Part shown: positions 32,901 through 46,448 of the stretch, one piece after another
Layout of the letters: each line of letters begins with the position of its first letter
Numbering within the stretch: position 1 is the stretch's first letter
Source of the DNA: Plantago ovata
Lineage: Eukaryota > Streptophyta > Magnoliopsida > Lamiales > Plantaginaceae
Length of the DNA: 64,000 nucleotides
Direction of reading: 5' to 3'
Assembly (NCBI GenBank): GCA_028274465.1
Contig: CM051457.1
Span: 11,869,908-11,933,907 of the forward strand
The notes under the pieces: generated by a model
Databases searched by the model: none
The model's input: the letters and a program-made list of their open reading frames with translations, nothing else
What the model was told of the DNA's origin: nothing
Made by a program: the position numbers and the translations under genes

Positions 32901-35900
32901 TCACTTGAGTTTAAGCTTCCACACCTCCCGAACGTTGGAGGAACCATCTGCAACCTCAGCAACCAGAGAAGCAGCAAATACACCTGAGAAAGAAAGACCA
33001 TTGTACCAAACAATATATTATCAAATCTATAAGATGGCATTCAAGTGACAGCTTTTTACATAGCAACAATGTCAAGAAGAGAATAAATGTTTAGATAACA
33101 CATGATATCATGCAACAAGAAGAGACTTATTGAACCCTGACTTGTTCTGTTGTTAAATGTTTCTGTTATCACAGACGGTAGGTAGTCAAAGATTGATGGC
33201 TAACACGAGGCCATGGTGGATAACGTGGTGTGCATATGATATGTACTTCAATGCATCATACACTGAAATCAGAATTAGGATACCACACGAGTGATTATTA
33301 ATCAAAGATTACAAACCACCCGTAACTCAAGTCATGGTTAAAGTTAAAGATTAAATGAAACAAACATTGATTGCACAACTTGGGTGATTGCACGATTGAT
33401 TGCAAAGAAACAGACATCGATTGCACAATTCAAGAACTGAACTAATGATTTCTCATTCCAGATTCAGACTCTCAGATAGGGTGATTGATTTTAATAATGT
33501 AACATTTTAAACAGAGAAACTCCGTGTTTTGGTTTATAGGTAGAAATGGGAGACATGTACTCTGATCCTGAGTATGGCTGATCAAGATTATATGCTTGGT
33601 TGGGAAGTCAAGTGCATCTTTTGTGAATAACATTGAGCTCTTAGAATTTATCTGTACCGCATGGAATCGATGGAATACATTGGTTGCCAACTATGGACAA
33701 ATAGCATGTGCTGAAGGAATGTAATAGTCTTCAAGGAAGGTCAGAAAGTCTTGTTGGAAGAACATAAAGAAACCAAAAATAAAGCTTGGGTATGGCAGAA
33801 GGACAAGTCAAGATACAAATTCTCTGCAGGTGATTGATTTTCAAATCCATTGTAGGAAGAACTGATACAGTAAAACAAAACCTTGGGCTGTTTGAATAGC
33901 AGAAGCAACTACTAGACATGAAGGAGAATATGCACCAAAAAAAAAAAAAAAAAAAAAAAAAAAGAAAGAAAGAAAGAAAGAGATAGAGAGAGAGACGTAA
34001 TTAAAAATAGAATGATTGGCATAAGAGTCCGACATGATTTAGCTTACCATCTTTCTCGACAATTGAGATAAATGTTCTCGATCCTCCTCCTACCCCGAAA
34101 TAATATTTCTTTGCTGCCACATACACAACTCCATCAGGATCGTGCACGCTCTGCCAACAATGAAAAGAAGAGATAAGAACATAAAAACAAAGTGTATCAG
34201 CATCCAAAAGTTAAAAGATGATGAAGTAACAAGCTCACCTTTTTTATAAGTTCGTAAAGACTGGGAAGTGCAGAAAGTGAGTATACTGTTTCTGCCATAA
34301 TAATAACATCGTAACCAGCAGCCTTATCCTGCTCGTCATTTGTCACAGAAGGGAGAACATTATGCATGTCGCCCCAGTCCCCTGCAAAAAATCGAGTCTC
34401 CACCTTGGCTTTCTCTTGTAGATTTGCATTCACATTAGGAAGGGTAAGGCAGCGCAAGACCTCTTCATTGAAATCCTGAAAATGTACTGCTGCTGCACCC
34501 TGGCTCAACAGAGAGAAAGATAATAAGTTATTACTATATGAAGTCAAAAGTCAAAACAGGATCTTGATATGAAAATGGTACTTCTCTGCATTACCTTTAT
34601 GCATGAAAATATACCAGGAAGGCCATGCCCACAACCAAGCTGAAAATAAAATCATTGCAGGAGAGCTCAGAACGGAACATTACAGCCATTATAAGCTGGA
34701 TTTATATGAGAATACAAAGTTACAAAATGCGAGGCCAAATGAACTCACTAAGCAAAAGGCATGAACTGCCTATCACTGAAACCGTCCGCAGAAAATAAAT
34801 AAAGCAAATGGAGCAACAAAAGAACCAAACCACCTGGAAAATCATTTTTGGAAAAATACAGACAACTAGCTTAAACTTGCAATAAATAGATTGTGAATCA
34901 CCTTAGGATCCCACCTCTAGAACTCGCTTTCCGGTAAATGATAGCTCTCCATCTTGCAACTCGGAGCTCAAGGCTGTTATCAAATCTAGTGATCCCTCCC
35001 ACAATTTTAATCCTCCTGCAGTCATGAAAGCATATATTCAGATAACAGTAAACAAGATTGACATACAAACAATATTCCCGTTCATAAAAGCAAGCAAAAT
35101 GTTAGCCTCTACACACAAAACAACCAGATGCATACATACACACGACTAATTCTTGATGAGAACTACAAGCAAAAAATGTCATGTACTAACCTTCGTATTT
35201 TCCAGGTACTAAATCTGAATTTGACAACGCAAACACCTCCCGAGTGCTCACTCTTCCCTGCAAGAAGTGAAAAAGTGAGTGCAGGGATACAACCGCATAA
35301 CATGTCTTCCAAACTAAAATCACGAAGCGAGGCTAACATTTTTCATATTCCAAAGTAGAAAGTTTCTACTATTAAGGCTACTAAGACTGCAAAGAAAAGT
35401 GCGGCTAGTTCAACTTCTTTTTCTTTATCCTTCTATTTGTGATATTATTAAGGCTACTATTAAGAAAATCAGCTTATGAATTTAACAATCAGAAACATCT
35501 GCAAACAATTAACATAAGAGTTTATGTCAAAATTCAAATTTTGCTCAGAATTAGACATCAAAACTTGATATTGATGTGCACTATCTATTATAAAGCAGAC
35601 AATTGAAGCTAAGTGTATGAATTTTTGCTTACTTTGTAGAGTGTAAGCCCACCAATGCTCACAGGCTCCACAGTGTACTTCACGTTTGGCGATAACTGCA
35701 GTTAAGTTCGAAATCAAGTAACGATCTTTTCACCAAGAATATTAGCAGAGTACATGAAAGCAATGAACACTTCACACAGCAAAAGTACCTCAGAGGGAAG
35801 AACTTCAACGGAAGGTGGTGGAGGTGGAAGGGGCTTTTCTGGGAAGTCGAAGAATCCGAAACCTGAAGAGGGTTTATCACCAAACAGACGAGAAGAGGTT

Positions 35901-35935
35901 TGAGATTGTGAATTGTTGGATTCTTTCGACTCCAT
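32901..35935 (-). CDS. METTL18-like protein histidine methyltransferase (8 exons, 289 aa)
   Basis: Seven-beta-strand SAM-dependent methyltransferase; yeast and human members (HPM1, METTL18) methylate a histidine of ribosomal protein L3. Exons in order: 35935-35789, 35695-35633, 35257-35191, 35015-34915, 34639-34595, 34499-34239, 34150-34048, 32983-32901. All phases close. The SAM-binding motif I is split across two exons and reads VLELGCGHGLPGI. It is followed by the acidic AVHFQDFNEEV and by DVIIMAETVYS, as in the family. The preceding GLKLWEGSLDLI is also a family hallmark. The N-terminus has a run of prolines. The last intron is 1.06 kb and holds a poly-A/GAAA simple repeat near 33938-33990. 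It corresponds by position to At4g14000. Confidence 0.9.
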
Positions 35936-36077
35936 TGCTCTTCACTCTTCACTGGCTTTTCCTCAGGTTTCACTGTTTTCTTGATTTTGGGATTTCAGTT
36001 GTTCAACAAGAGTTGAGGTGAAAAGAACACTGATGTCTGATGGGTTTAGGTATAACATGGAAGATCAGGGAACAGGC
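35936..36077. promoter_or_regulatory. Upstream flank of the METTL18-like gene
   Basis: Short 5' flank between the start codon and the hAT MITE. The insertion begins only about 140 bases upstream of the ATG on the minus-strand gene, so the element probably supplies much of the proximal promoter. No TATA box was recognised here. Confidence 0.35.
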
Positions 36078-36662
36078 CACTGGCGGAGCCTAGGGTCCAG
36101 TGGGGTTACCCCACTGAAATTGTAGATAAAATTATATATATAGTAAAAATATTAATTTAAATTTGCTTGTACCAGTGGTAAGAATTCCAAGTTTTTATAC
36201 GTCCCGTGTTCGATCCTACTTATTCTCAAATTTAATTTTGTTTGTTTTTTAGGCTTATCCAATTTTATATGAATTTCTTGTCCTCTTTTGCTGGTGGTTA
36301 ATACTTAATAGCACTCTTCCTTCTCTCTCTTTTTTTATTTTATTTTATTATTTATTTAGACTTGTCTCAAATATCATTTAAAAAAATTATTTTTGATTTT
36401 TATCTTACATTTTTAAAATTTGTCATTTTTTTTATTTTTAAATCTAGATTGTTTATGTTCAATCTTTTTGAACTATCGATGTCACTTGTTTTAATGCTTG
36501 AAATTTTATCCACATTAATTTAAGGTTAAGTTATAAACGTATGAAAAATGAATTTACTTTTAAAATTCTTTTATTGCATGTATATATTTTTAAATATATT
36601 TCTAAAAAAATATCATATTTTAACTTAGACCCACCTTAATTTTGTTTCTGGCTTCGCCACTG
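36078..36662. mobile_element. hAT-type non-autonomous element (MITE)
   Basis: A 585-base element with inverted ends (cactggcggagcc left; complement of right end cagtggcgaagcc) flanked by a perfect 8-base duplication GAACAGGC (36070-36077 and 36663-36670). The 8-base target copy and the cagtggcggagcc-type terminus are those of hAT/Tip100 elements. No transposase is encoded. A tRNA-like patch (gtaccagtggtaag ... gtgttcgatcc, about 36169-36217) inside could be a nested SINE head. The intact target copy argues for a fairly recent insertion. Confidence 0.88.
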
Positions 36663-36949
36663 GAACAGGCCCAATAGAGCAAACGGATTCCAGAATCTAT
36701 ATTTCCAACCCTGAACCTAGAAATTGACCTGGTCACCTCTTTTTATCGACTCGTAGTTGATCCGGTAATGTTTAAAATTACTATAATCTAAATTAAATTA
36801 TAGAGTATGTATTTATATTTTAATTATATAATTTTATTGTTTTAGGTATAAAAATTACTTCGTTTGTCCGTCTCGGTATAAACTTCTCATTTGTTTTTGG
36901 TGACTTTCTTTGGTCTCCATTTATACAAGCTTTCTTCCCTCGGTTAGAC

Positions 36950-37797
36950 TATTCAGGTATGGAAAGGATGTGGACAAGCTTTCTTTCAGTTCCAGCACAA
37001 TTCATTTGCAGAACTTAGACTCATGTATAATTGTTGGGTAATTTGGAAATTTAAGAGCCTCTTTATTTTTGAAAACTGTATGGTAAACCAGCACCAGATG
37101 ATTAATTTAGCAAGAACATATAAACAATCAGTACCTCCATCCATACAGTTTGTGAAACAAATTTTTAAAACTAAGTGGCAGCCGCCACCACCAGATACTA
37201 TTGTAGTCTGTGAAACAAATTTTTACAACTAAGTGGCAGCCGCCACCACCAGATACTGTTGTACTCTTTACTGATGGTTCCACTGTACAGACTAAGGATT
37301 CATGAATTTGTTGTTTGATTGTCAACTCAGCTGACATGTTCTTATGTGCTACAACTCAATATATTGGACAATGTGATAGTAATACAGCTGAGATTAGGGC
37401 AGTCAAAATGGGATTGTTTTTAGCATGTCAACTGCATATCAAAAAACTACTTGTAAGAACAGATTCTCAGTATGTTTTGTCAGCTCCACTCTGGCAGACC
37501 AGGAACTTGATTGAAGATATCAGGCAGTTGCAACATAATTTTGAAGAACTCGAAGTCCAGAATATATATCGTGAAAGGAACTCCTCGGCCGATTGCCTTT
37601 CAAAATTGGCAAGTAGATGTTTTAGGGATGAAGTAGATCCACCGGTTTCCGACTTCTATCTACATAAGATGGCAACTCGGATCTGGGACGTTGTACCTTT
37701 TTGGCTTATGGCTTGTATTCATAGTGATGTATATGAGGAGTCGACTAGGTTAGTCGCGCAGCCTCAACAGCAAGCACAATGTAAATTTCAACTTTGA
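36950..37797 (+). pseudogene. LINE-derived RNase H (RVT_3-like) remnant
   Basis: The main open frame (37315-37797) reads CDSNTAEIRAVKMGLFLACQ, KKLLVRTDSQYVLSAP, EELEVQNIYRERNSSADCLS and KLASRCF. This is the RNase H domain found at the 3' end of plant L1-type LINEs. The upstream lead-in KWQPPPPDT and FTDGST (first catalytic Asp) lie at about 37172-37284. A stop separates FTDGSTVQTKDS from the main frame, and a 58-base duplication breaks the lead-in. No reverse transcriptase is present, so this is a 5'-truncated, inactive fragment. An independent domesticated RNase H gene is less likely. Confidence 0.75.
37151..37266 (+). repeat. 58-base tandem duplication inside the LINE remnant
   Basis: Two head-to-tail copies (37151-37208, 37209-37266), both reading tgtgaaacaaattttta then aactaagtggcagccgcc. 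They differ at only a few bases. The copy repeats the PPPPDT segment and shifts the frame. Confidence 0.9.
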
Positions 37798-38101
37798 ATG
37801 AATAAACAAGCTACTTCATCAAAAACTATATTCACTGGTATTCAATAATTTTAAACCCCACTTTGAATGTGTTCGCCGTTGATATAAATCCTTCCAAACA
37901 CCTCTATCGAGCTCAAGTACACAATTGTTATTTCACTTGTAATTTGAACAGTTTGTTACAACAACAATATTACAATTATTATATTCTCTACTTAGTATAA
38001 TACTATAAACCAAAACAATTACAATTCATTTCATTCAGTGCATCCTTCAATCAACCGTTTACAAACTGGTGGTTGATCATCAACTAAACACGAATACATT
38101 C

Positions 38102-41100
38102 TCAGAGAGTAAGATGCTCCATGCCTTTCGTGTTTCGAGACACCCCTTTGGTTGATCGTCTATCTTCTTGTTGATCGTATTGATTGGCCCTGAAACTGGA
38201 GCTCGCCTCTTCGGTATCTGAGCAACCAGGGCGTTCAGTCAAAAACTGTTCCCAGAAAACATCATTAACCCGGTTCTGGATTACAGGAGCCGCTTGCTTG
38301 CTATTATGTGATGTTTGAGCATTGTCACCACTTGTTCTATCCTTTGTGACTCTATTATGAGCAATGCCATCGTTTACTTCTGGACTAGCATCCCTACGGG
38401 TATCACGATTTGGAAGAGCAGTCTCAGTTGAATCTCGAACTTTGTTCAGTTCCAAAAGAGAAGATGCAAGAGTCAGGTTTAAAAGGCAGGAAATGCGGCC
38501 GTCACCTTCATCATCTGAAGCCATAGTGTGCAGCTTTTGGATTTCGGGTACTGCTTTGTGTGAGAAAGATGAATCCATGTTAAAGTTAATAGACGCACCA
38601 GTATCTGATAGATCTAAATTATCAGGGCACAACAAATCCCCAGTTCTAACTTGCACGTCTTTTGACCATCCCCCAGCTCTTCCCTGAGGGCTCGTCGTCC
38701 CTTCTTCATTGGAGCTCTGAGTGCTGTGAGATATTACGTTCATGTCTGAAAGAGCTGGTGACAACTCCAGGCGAAGTTTATTTCCAATCTCATTCCTAGA
38801 GATATTTTGACTGTCTACCATTTCCAGAATCGACTGGGACTGTTCAACCTGAGGGAGTCGCCTTTTCTTATTATAACCTGAAAAATCCATGGATTCGAGC
38901 TTCTCAGCTAAGCGCTCAATGAACTCTGGATTCTGAATGGCCTTCTCAAAAAATGTTAGTAATTTCTCCTGTCTGTGCTCGATGTCATCCGTACGATATG
39001 TTAACTTTTCCAAATGTGCCTTAGCAGCAGACTGCTGCTCTTTGAACTCCAATAAATTTCCTTCGAGATCAGCCTTCTCACGTGATAACTTATCAATCTC
39101 TTCTTGAAATGCAGCTCTTTCCGGATCAGTTGAGCCCTGAGGCTGACTGTGGCTGTGGATAGGCTTTCGGCGGTGAATATTCTTAAGAAGGTGCTTTTGA
39201 TCTTTCATGAATTCCTCATTAGCAAATTCCCATTTTTCAGGATCAATCTTCCTAAACCCCTACAACAGTAAAGGAAATTAACTAGTCAGACACGGATCAT
39301 GAGTAGAATTCAGAAACATTTACTAACAAGTAAAAGTTCATGTCTAGACTAAGAAATTCCTAAATAATAACTCCATGGCATGAAAATAAACATACACTGT
39401 CACAAACATCCAGACATTATCAGATGCAATAGTTGATGTCAACAACTTTAAGGTTTTAATCTATGCTGTTACAAAGATTTAAAGACAGGAAAAGGGGTTC
39501 CAAGCCACGAAAAACTCCATCATATGACTCGAATAAGTGCAATCAAAGCAACAAACATGTCAGTTTTAGCTGCCAGGAGGATGTTAGAAATTTTTACTAA
39601 TAGTGCTCAGTTGTTCTACACTTCTAGGAACTACACTAAGTATTACAGTTTGATACTGTTATTCTATCTTAAAGATTATATACCTCGAGCAAACTTACAA
39701 CAGGACTATTACTAAAAGGAATATCTTGTATAAAACTGGAATGACACCCAACTAAAGAATGAATTAAAAAAGGATATGCCTCAAAATCAAGAAATGGATA
39801 TGAAGATAATAGTACAACTGATCTTTTGTTTCTTACTCTGTCCTCGCATTGCAGGGATGGTAGAGGATTATAAAGTGATAGTGAGAGAATCTGAGATCTT
39901 TAATTTCTTCTTCAGTTTCATCAGCATGAGCTAGCCTTAGCTTTTCAACTTGATGAAATAGAACTGAAATCACCTATTGCTTTTCTAATTGTCATTTGGG
40001 AACTCGCATGTGGTTCAGTTCTTATCTCTTAGTAACAGCAATCATTTCTAAGCGTGAAGCTAAGGCAAGTAATCACGTGTAAAAAAAACTTTAGTTAAGA
40101 AAGATAACAGGCAACCCCTATTACAGACCACAAATACAACTGGAAAGATCCCAGGTCAAACTCAATTAGGTGCTGGAGTATGACATGATATCCTATCTAG
40201 CTATTTTGATGTGAGTATAAGATTTCAGATTAATTTTACAAGACTTTGTAGAAAGCACTTGTTAGTCTGTATTCAGGATTCATAAAGTGAGTCTAGAGTT
40301 GATATTCCCCATCCTGACTAAGGTTTGTAATTGTTTGCATACCAATACAATATTCAGAAAAGTAGTTTTATACTAAAAAAAACCTTTGTTCTTTGTTATT
40401 GTCCTCTGGACTCCACCAAATCTACTCACTCTGAAGTTCTCTCCTTGAGTGTCTGATAGAGGTCAGAGGACAAGAATATGACAAATAAGAATGTGGTGCA
40501 GCAGAATGCTAATTTTTCAGTAATTATACTGAAATCAAATAAAAAACACAAACACCTTCGAGCATCACATAACATATGAATATATTTATAGATGAAAGTT
40601 GACAACTTTACTTACATAGCATAGACTCCAACCAAAACGTGCATCCATAAAAACAAAGTAAAAAAGACTACGACATCAATTCTAATTTGGACAACTATAT
40701 AATCTATCAAGTATTGTTCGTCATTAAACATGAATTCCTAGTATATTTTCCAGATACTTAACAAGTTCCTATTAGTCATTTCAATTTCGATCAAAATACC
40801 CAATTCTCAGTGCTAATCCCATCTCCGGAACCTATATACGCATTATACTGACCTTGTTTTAACAGTAATGTTCATACTCCATGTTGTTTCAATAATTCAA
40901 TCAAAATACACGCATTTCTTTGTTTTTTTCATTTCCAAATTCCTTAAACTAAGAACAAAATTTTTTTTCTCTTGGTTGGTATCTATATCCATCAAAACTA
41001 CGGTTCCGATTCTACAAATCCCCTGTGCACTCTCCAACCTACAACAGACAACAAAAGCACAAATGATGGAAACAACACTTAAACCAATTTCTACCGAATA

Positions 41101-41727
41101 ATCCATACTACATGCTCTTCTTTATTTTTCATTTCCCATTCCCCAAATCCTTAATTAAAGACCAAACTTAAACCTGTAGATTTTGTATCTATATCAGTAA
41201 ACAATCACTCACAGTTCCTATTGTATGAACCCCTCGGCGAGCCTAAAACCTTAAACAAACACAAATGACGGGAAACAGCACGTTCTTAACCAATTCCTAT
41301 TCAACACCTCATCAACAAGTCACAACTAGTAACAGGACAAAACAGAAAATTCTTAACCAGTTTCTATGAAATAATACACTACATAAACAATTCTGAACAA
41401 CAACAAGGCAGCTAAGTGCAATTAAACAGCATATAAATCATAGAGGAAACAAATATTTTAAGCATATGGTTATGGAAATTGAGAAATAGAGAAAAGGAAG
41501 AAACATACATAGGTATTGAGCTGGCGTATAAAGCTGGAGAAGTTGCTGTGCTTGAAGTAGGTAGGGAGGAGAAGGCGGGCGAATTCGGGTGGATTCCAGA
41601 CCACGAAGCTTTTCCTGGTCGCGCTCCATGACACGATCGCATCCGTAGACGAATCGTCTACCATCTCGTAGGTCTTCAAGAGGAACGGCGCCGGGCCACC
41701 TCCGCCGCCCGATGATCCGCCGTCCAT
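38102..41727 (-). CDS. HSFA5: Class A heat-shock transcription factor, HSFA5-like (2 exons, 458 aa)
   Basis: DNA-binding regulator of heat-shock genes. Exon 1 is 41727-41509 and exon 2 is 39259-38102, around a 2.25-kb intron at the conserved position in the DNA-binding domain (ending FIRQLNTY, resuming [12 protein letters not shown]). The domain (about residues 11-105) contains [27 protein letters not shown] and [14 protein letters not shown] coiled-coil HR-A/B region follows ([20 protein letters not shown] onward). Next come a basic NKKRRL signal, the AHA-type activation motif [13 protein letters not shown] and a terminal MEHLTL. Length and motif order match Arabidopsis HSFA5 (At4g13980). 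The start was chosen at [11 protein letters not shown]; an in-frame upstream extension lacks support. Diverges from SAHH across 1.7 kb. Confidence 0.92.
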
Positions 41728-42153
41728 GCTCCGATTGGGAATTTTGTGGCGAGGTTGGTAGTTGACGGTCTCTGTTCTTTCTTTATTTTTAATAATCTTT
41801 ATTCCTATTTTAGCGCGTGTGGTTTTACAAATAATTTTGTGTAAAATGTGTAATAATGGAGACGGGTGAAAGCTACTGGTCACACACACCAACAGTAATG
41901 GTCACTCGGTCAGGCTTTAATAAATTCTCAATCCTTCTAGAGAAACATACTCTACTCTAGTTAAGAATCACGAGAAAATGGGTAAGAGTACAAGATGAAT
42001 ATGTAAAAAAGTTAAAATTTATAAAAATGGAATACGGATACGTGCATGATATCATTAATTATAAGTTTAAGTTTAGAGGACGAAACGAAAATCGCACCAA
42101 TAGTATACTTCAATTCATATTATGTTGGATGCTGCATTTCACGGCGATGTAAG

Positions 42154-42215
42154 TCAAGTGGGGATTGATTTGGTCCAGTTCAACTCAAGTGGGGATTGAT
42201 TTGGTCCAGTTCAAC
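42154..42215. repeat. 31-base tandem duplication
   Basis: Two perfect adjacent copies (42154-42184, 42185-42215) sharing tcaagtggggattgattt and ggtccagttcaac. Perfect identity implies a recent slip or repair event. Confidence 0.92.
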
Positions 42216-42249
42216 TATTCAACTGAAGATGTTGAATTTCTTTTTTAAA

Positions 42250-42400
42250 CGGTTAATACTACAGCTACTCCTACACTACTGATATAAAACATTATAAATC
42301 ACTTTATATCTTATGTCTCCGTTGGATATCGAACTATTCACCTCGTCTTCATTATCCCATATCCCTTCTATTGGACCACCTTATAACTCCCCAAGATGCT
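42250..42400 (-). repeat. SINE-like stretch, minus orientation
   Basis: On the minus strand a box-A-like taaggtggtccaatag is followed about 35 bases later by a box-B-like atagttcgatatcc, then by a non-coding body. The spacing fits a tRNA-derived SINE. The ends are not resolved. Confidence 0.33.
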
Positions 42401-42675
42401 GAAACTTTAACAATTCGTGCAGCCTTCCAGTGGCCAAAGGAACAAGGGTGATGTATTGCTTGATTCGAGGTGGATTGAAGTTCAGTAGCTCATAGTTTTA
42501 ATTATTATTTTGACCATGTATCGAGCTAATGAACATATTAGGTATGCTAGTTTTTTTTTTTAATTTTTTTTTAATACGTGAGCTGTTAATGCGATACACT
42601 TACTCATAAGCAAGAAAGATGTGACTTTGATGAATGTACTAGTTGTGTGATGTATCCTATCTTTGCTTCGATATA

Positions 42676-42945
42676 CTCCTTCCGTCCCAGAACAATTGCA
42701 CAATTTGCTTTTAGACGCAGAAAATAAGAAGAATAGTTAAATATTGAATTACATTATTATTATTATTATTATTATTAGTGGAGGTTGTTTTTACTTTATT
42801 GGAAATTTGTAGCAACTAAAATGTGTTCATCGAATATAAATTATCATAACCTTTCTAAAACAGTATGACATAGAAATGAAATAGTGCAACTTTAGCGGAA
42901 CTTTCAAAATGATAAAATAGTGCAATTCTTCTAATACGGAGGGAG
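42676..42945. mobile_element. Stowaway-type MITE (Tc1/mariner-like)
   Basis: A 270-base element with ends ctccttccgtcccagaa and the inverted right end ttctaatacggagggag, flanked by TA (42674-42675, 42946-42947). The interior has the gtgcaat/attgcac palindromic arms usual for the family and a (TTA)n run at about 42750-42778. It lies about 475 bases upstream of the SAHH start. Confidence 0.88.
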
Positions 42946-43419
42946 TATATATGAAATATAAAAATAGGGATATATCGTTCTAACAAATTTTTTTCAGAAA
43001 AGCCATGGGAGGAGCAATGTTGAAATTAACCGAGCCAGGCTCGTTGGCCCATGGGCTTAAGGTGAAATTTGTCTCGGCCCACATCCCCACCAGCCACCAA
43101 TGATGACGTGATATGGACTATGGAGCCTGAAAATCTGAAATTAATATACATTCATTTAATTCATGAAATCGAATAAATATAGAAAGTGTAGCGATACGTA
43201 AATTGGTCGAAACAAAAGTGATAAATCATGCTGTCGAAGTGACCCCACAAAGAAACGGATAATTACAAAACCACCCCCAAATTTCAGCAAATCTCAGTTG
43301 TATTCCACCTACTCCTCACCAACTATCGTCAATAAATATCTGGTGACTCTTCAACCCTAATTCCTCGCGCTCAACTCTTCTTCTCCACTAAACCCCGAGC
43401 TCAGATCCAAACCCCAACC

Positions 43420-45636
<2,217 letters not shown>

Positions 45637-46448
45637 GAGGCCATGGTTGGTGGAAATAAGAAGAGTTGAAGGTCATTGTGTTTAATATTCTAGTGGCTTG
45701 ATAGTTTAAATTTGGTGTTTTTTGTCTTGGTGAGTTGGTATGTACTTGGATTGAAAAAAATGGTCCTGAAGGACCACGGGAAAGGTTGTTTTGTGGGGGA
45801 TGTTTAATTGATTGTTGAATTTGCTGTCTTGTCGATTTTCTTGTTTCCTTGATATGATGAAGTTGAATGTTAATTCTCCCATGTTGAAATTATTCTCCCG
45901 GTTTTATGCTACTTGAGTAATAACCGAATAAGGACACCATGGATTTGATAAGCAGAGCTTAAAACGAGGTGTTGGAGTGGTTTTTGGCATAGGGGAGATC
46001 ATGATGTGTGGTGACTTGCTGCAGTGCATTCACTAATTCTTGCTACTCATTGCCACTCTGATGGTTGTAGCTACTAGGTCCTTCGCTTCAATGTGTGGGG
46101 TATTGTGATGGTTGTAGCTACTAGGTCCTTCGCTTCAATGTGTGGGGTATTGTACTCCATTCGATGTCTATCCTTGTTGGCGCTTTATAATACTTGGCGT
46201 GGCGATTAGTTCCATAGACTGGAATTTGGCCAAATTCCAGTTACATAGCTCCAAAGGCTACCCTCTGTCAATTCAATGTGATTGTAAAGATCGACATTAC
46301 ATTGGCTGGCCGATCACATGAAATTAAATGTTTAATTTTATGGCGTTAATCAAGTACCATACTCATCATACTATACTGTATAGTGGACACCCAAACAAAC
46401 ATAGATTTCAACTACAAAACATACATCTCCATCCAAAGCCATCTCAAG
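45637..46448. other. SAHH 3' flank and spacer with a 47-base duplication
   Basis: The first part is SAHH 3' UTR by position. Two perfect tandem copies of a 47-base unit (46059-46105, 46106-46152) begin tgatggttgtagctactagg and end gtggggtattg. The rest, to the lectin kinase start, shows nothing recognisable. Confidence 0.75.

Larger units (their letters stand above)
41728..43419. promoter_or_regulatory. Divergent intergenic region between HSFA5 and SAHH
   Basis: Shared upstream region of two head-to-head genes. It carries a 31-base duplication, a SINE-like stretch and a complete Stowaway MITE. I saw no clear consecutive nGAAnnTTCn heat-shock element. An ataaatat TATA-like sequence lies at about 43331-43338, some 85 bases before the SAHH start codon. 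Confidence 0.5.

Noticed and set aside
33938-33990. Poly-A plus GAAA/GAGA run in the last intron of the METTL18-like gene, possible retroposon tail
   Set aside because: No retroposon body or flanking duplication beside it; treated as a simple repeat.
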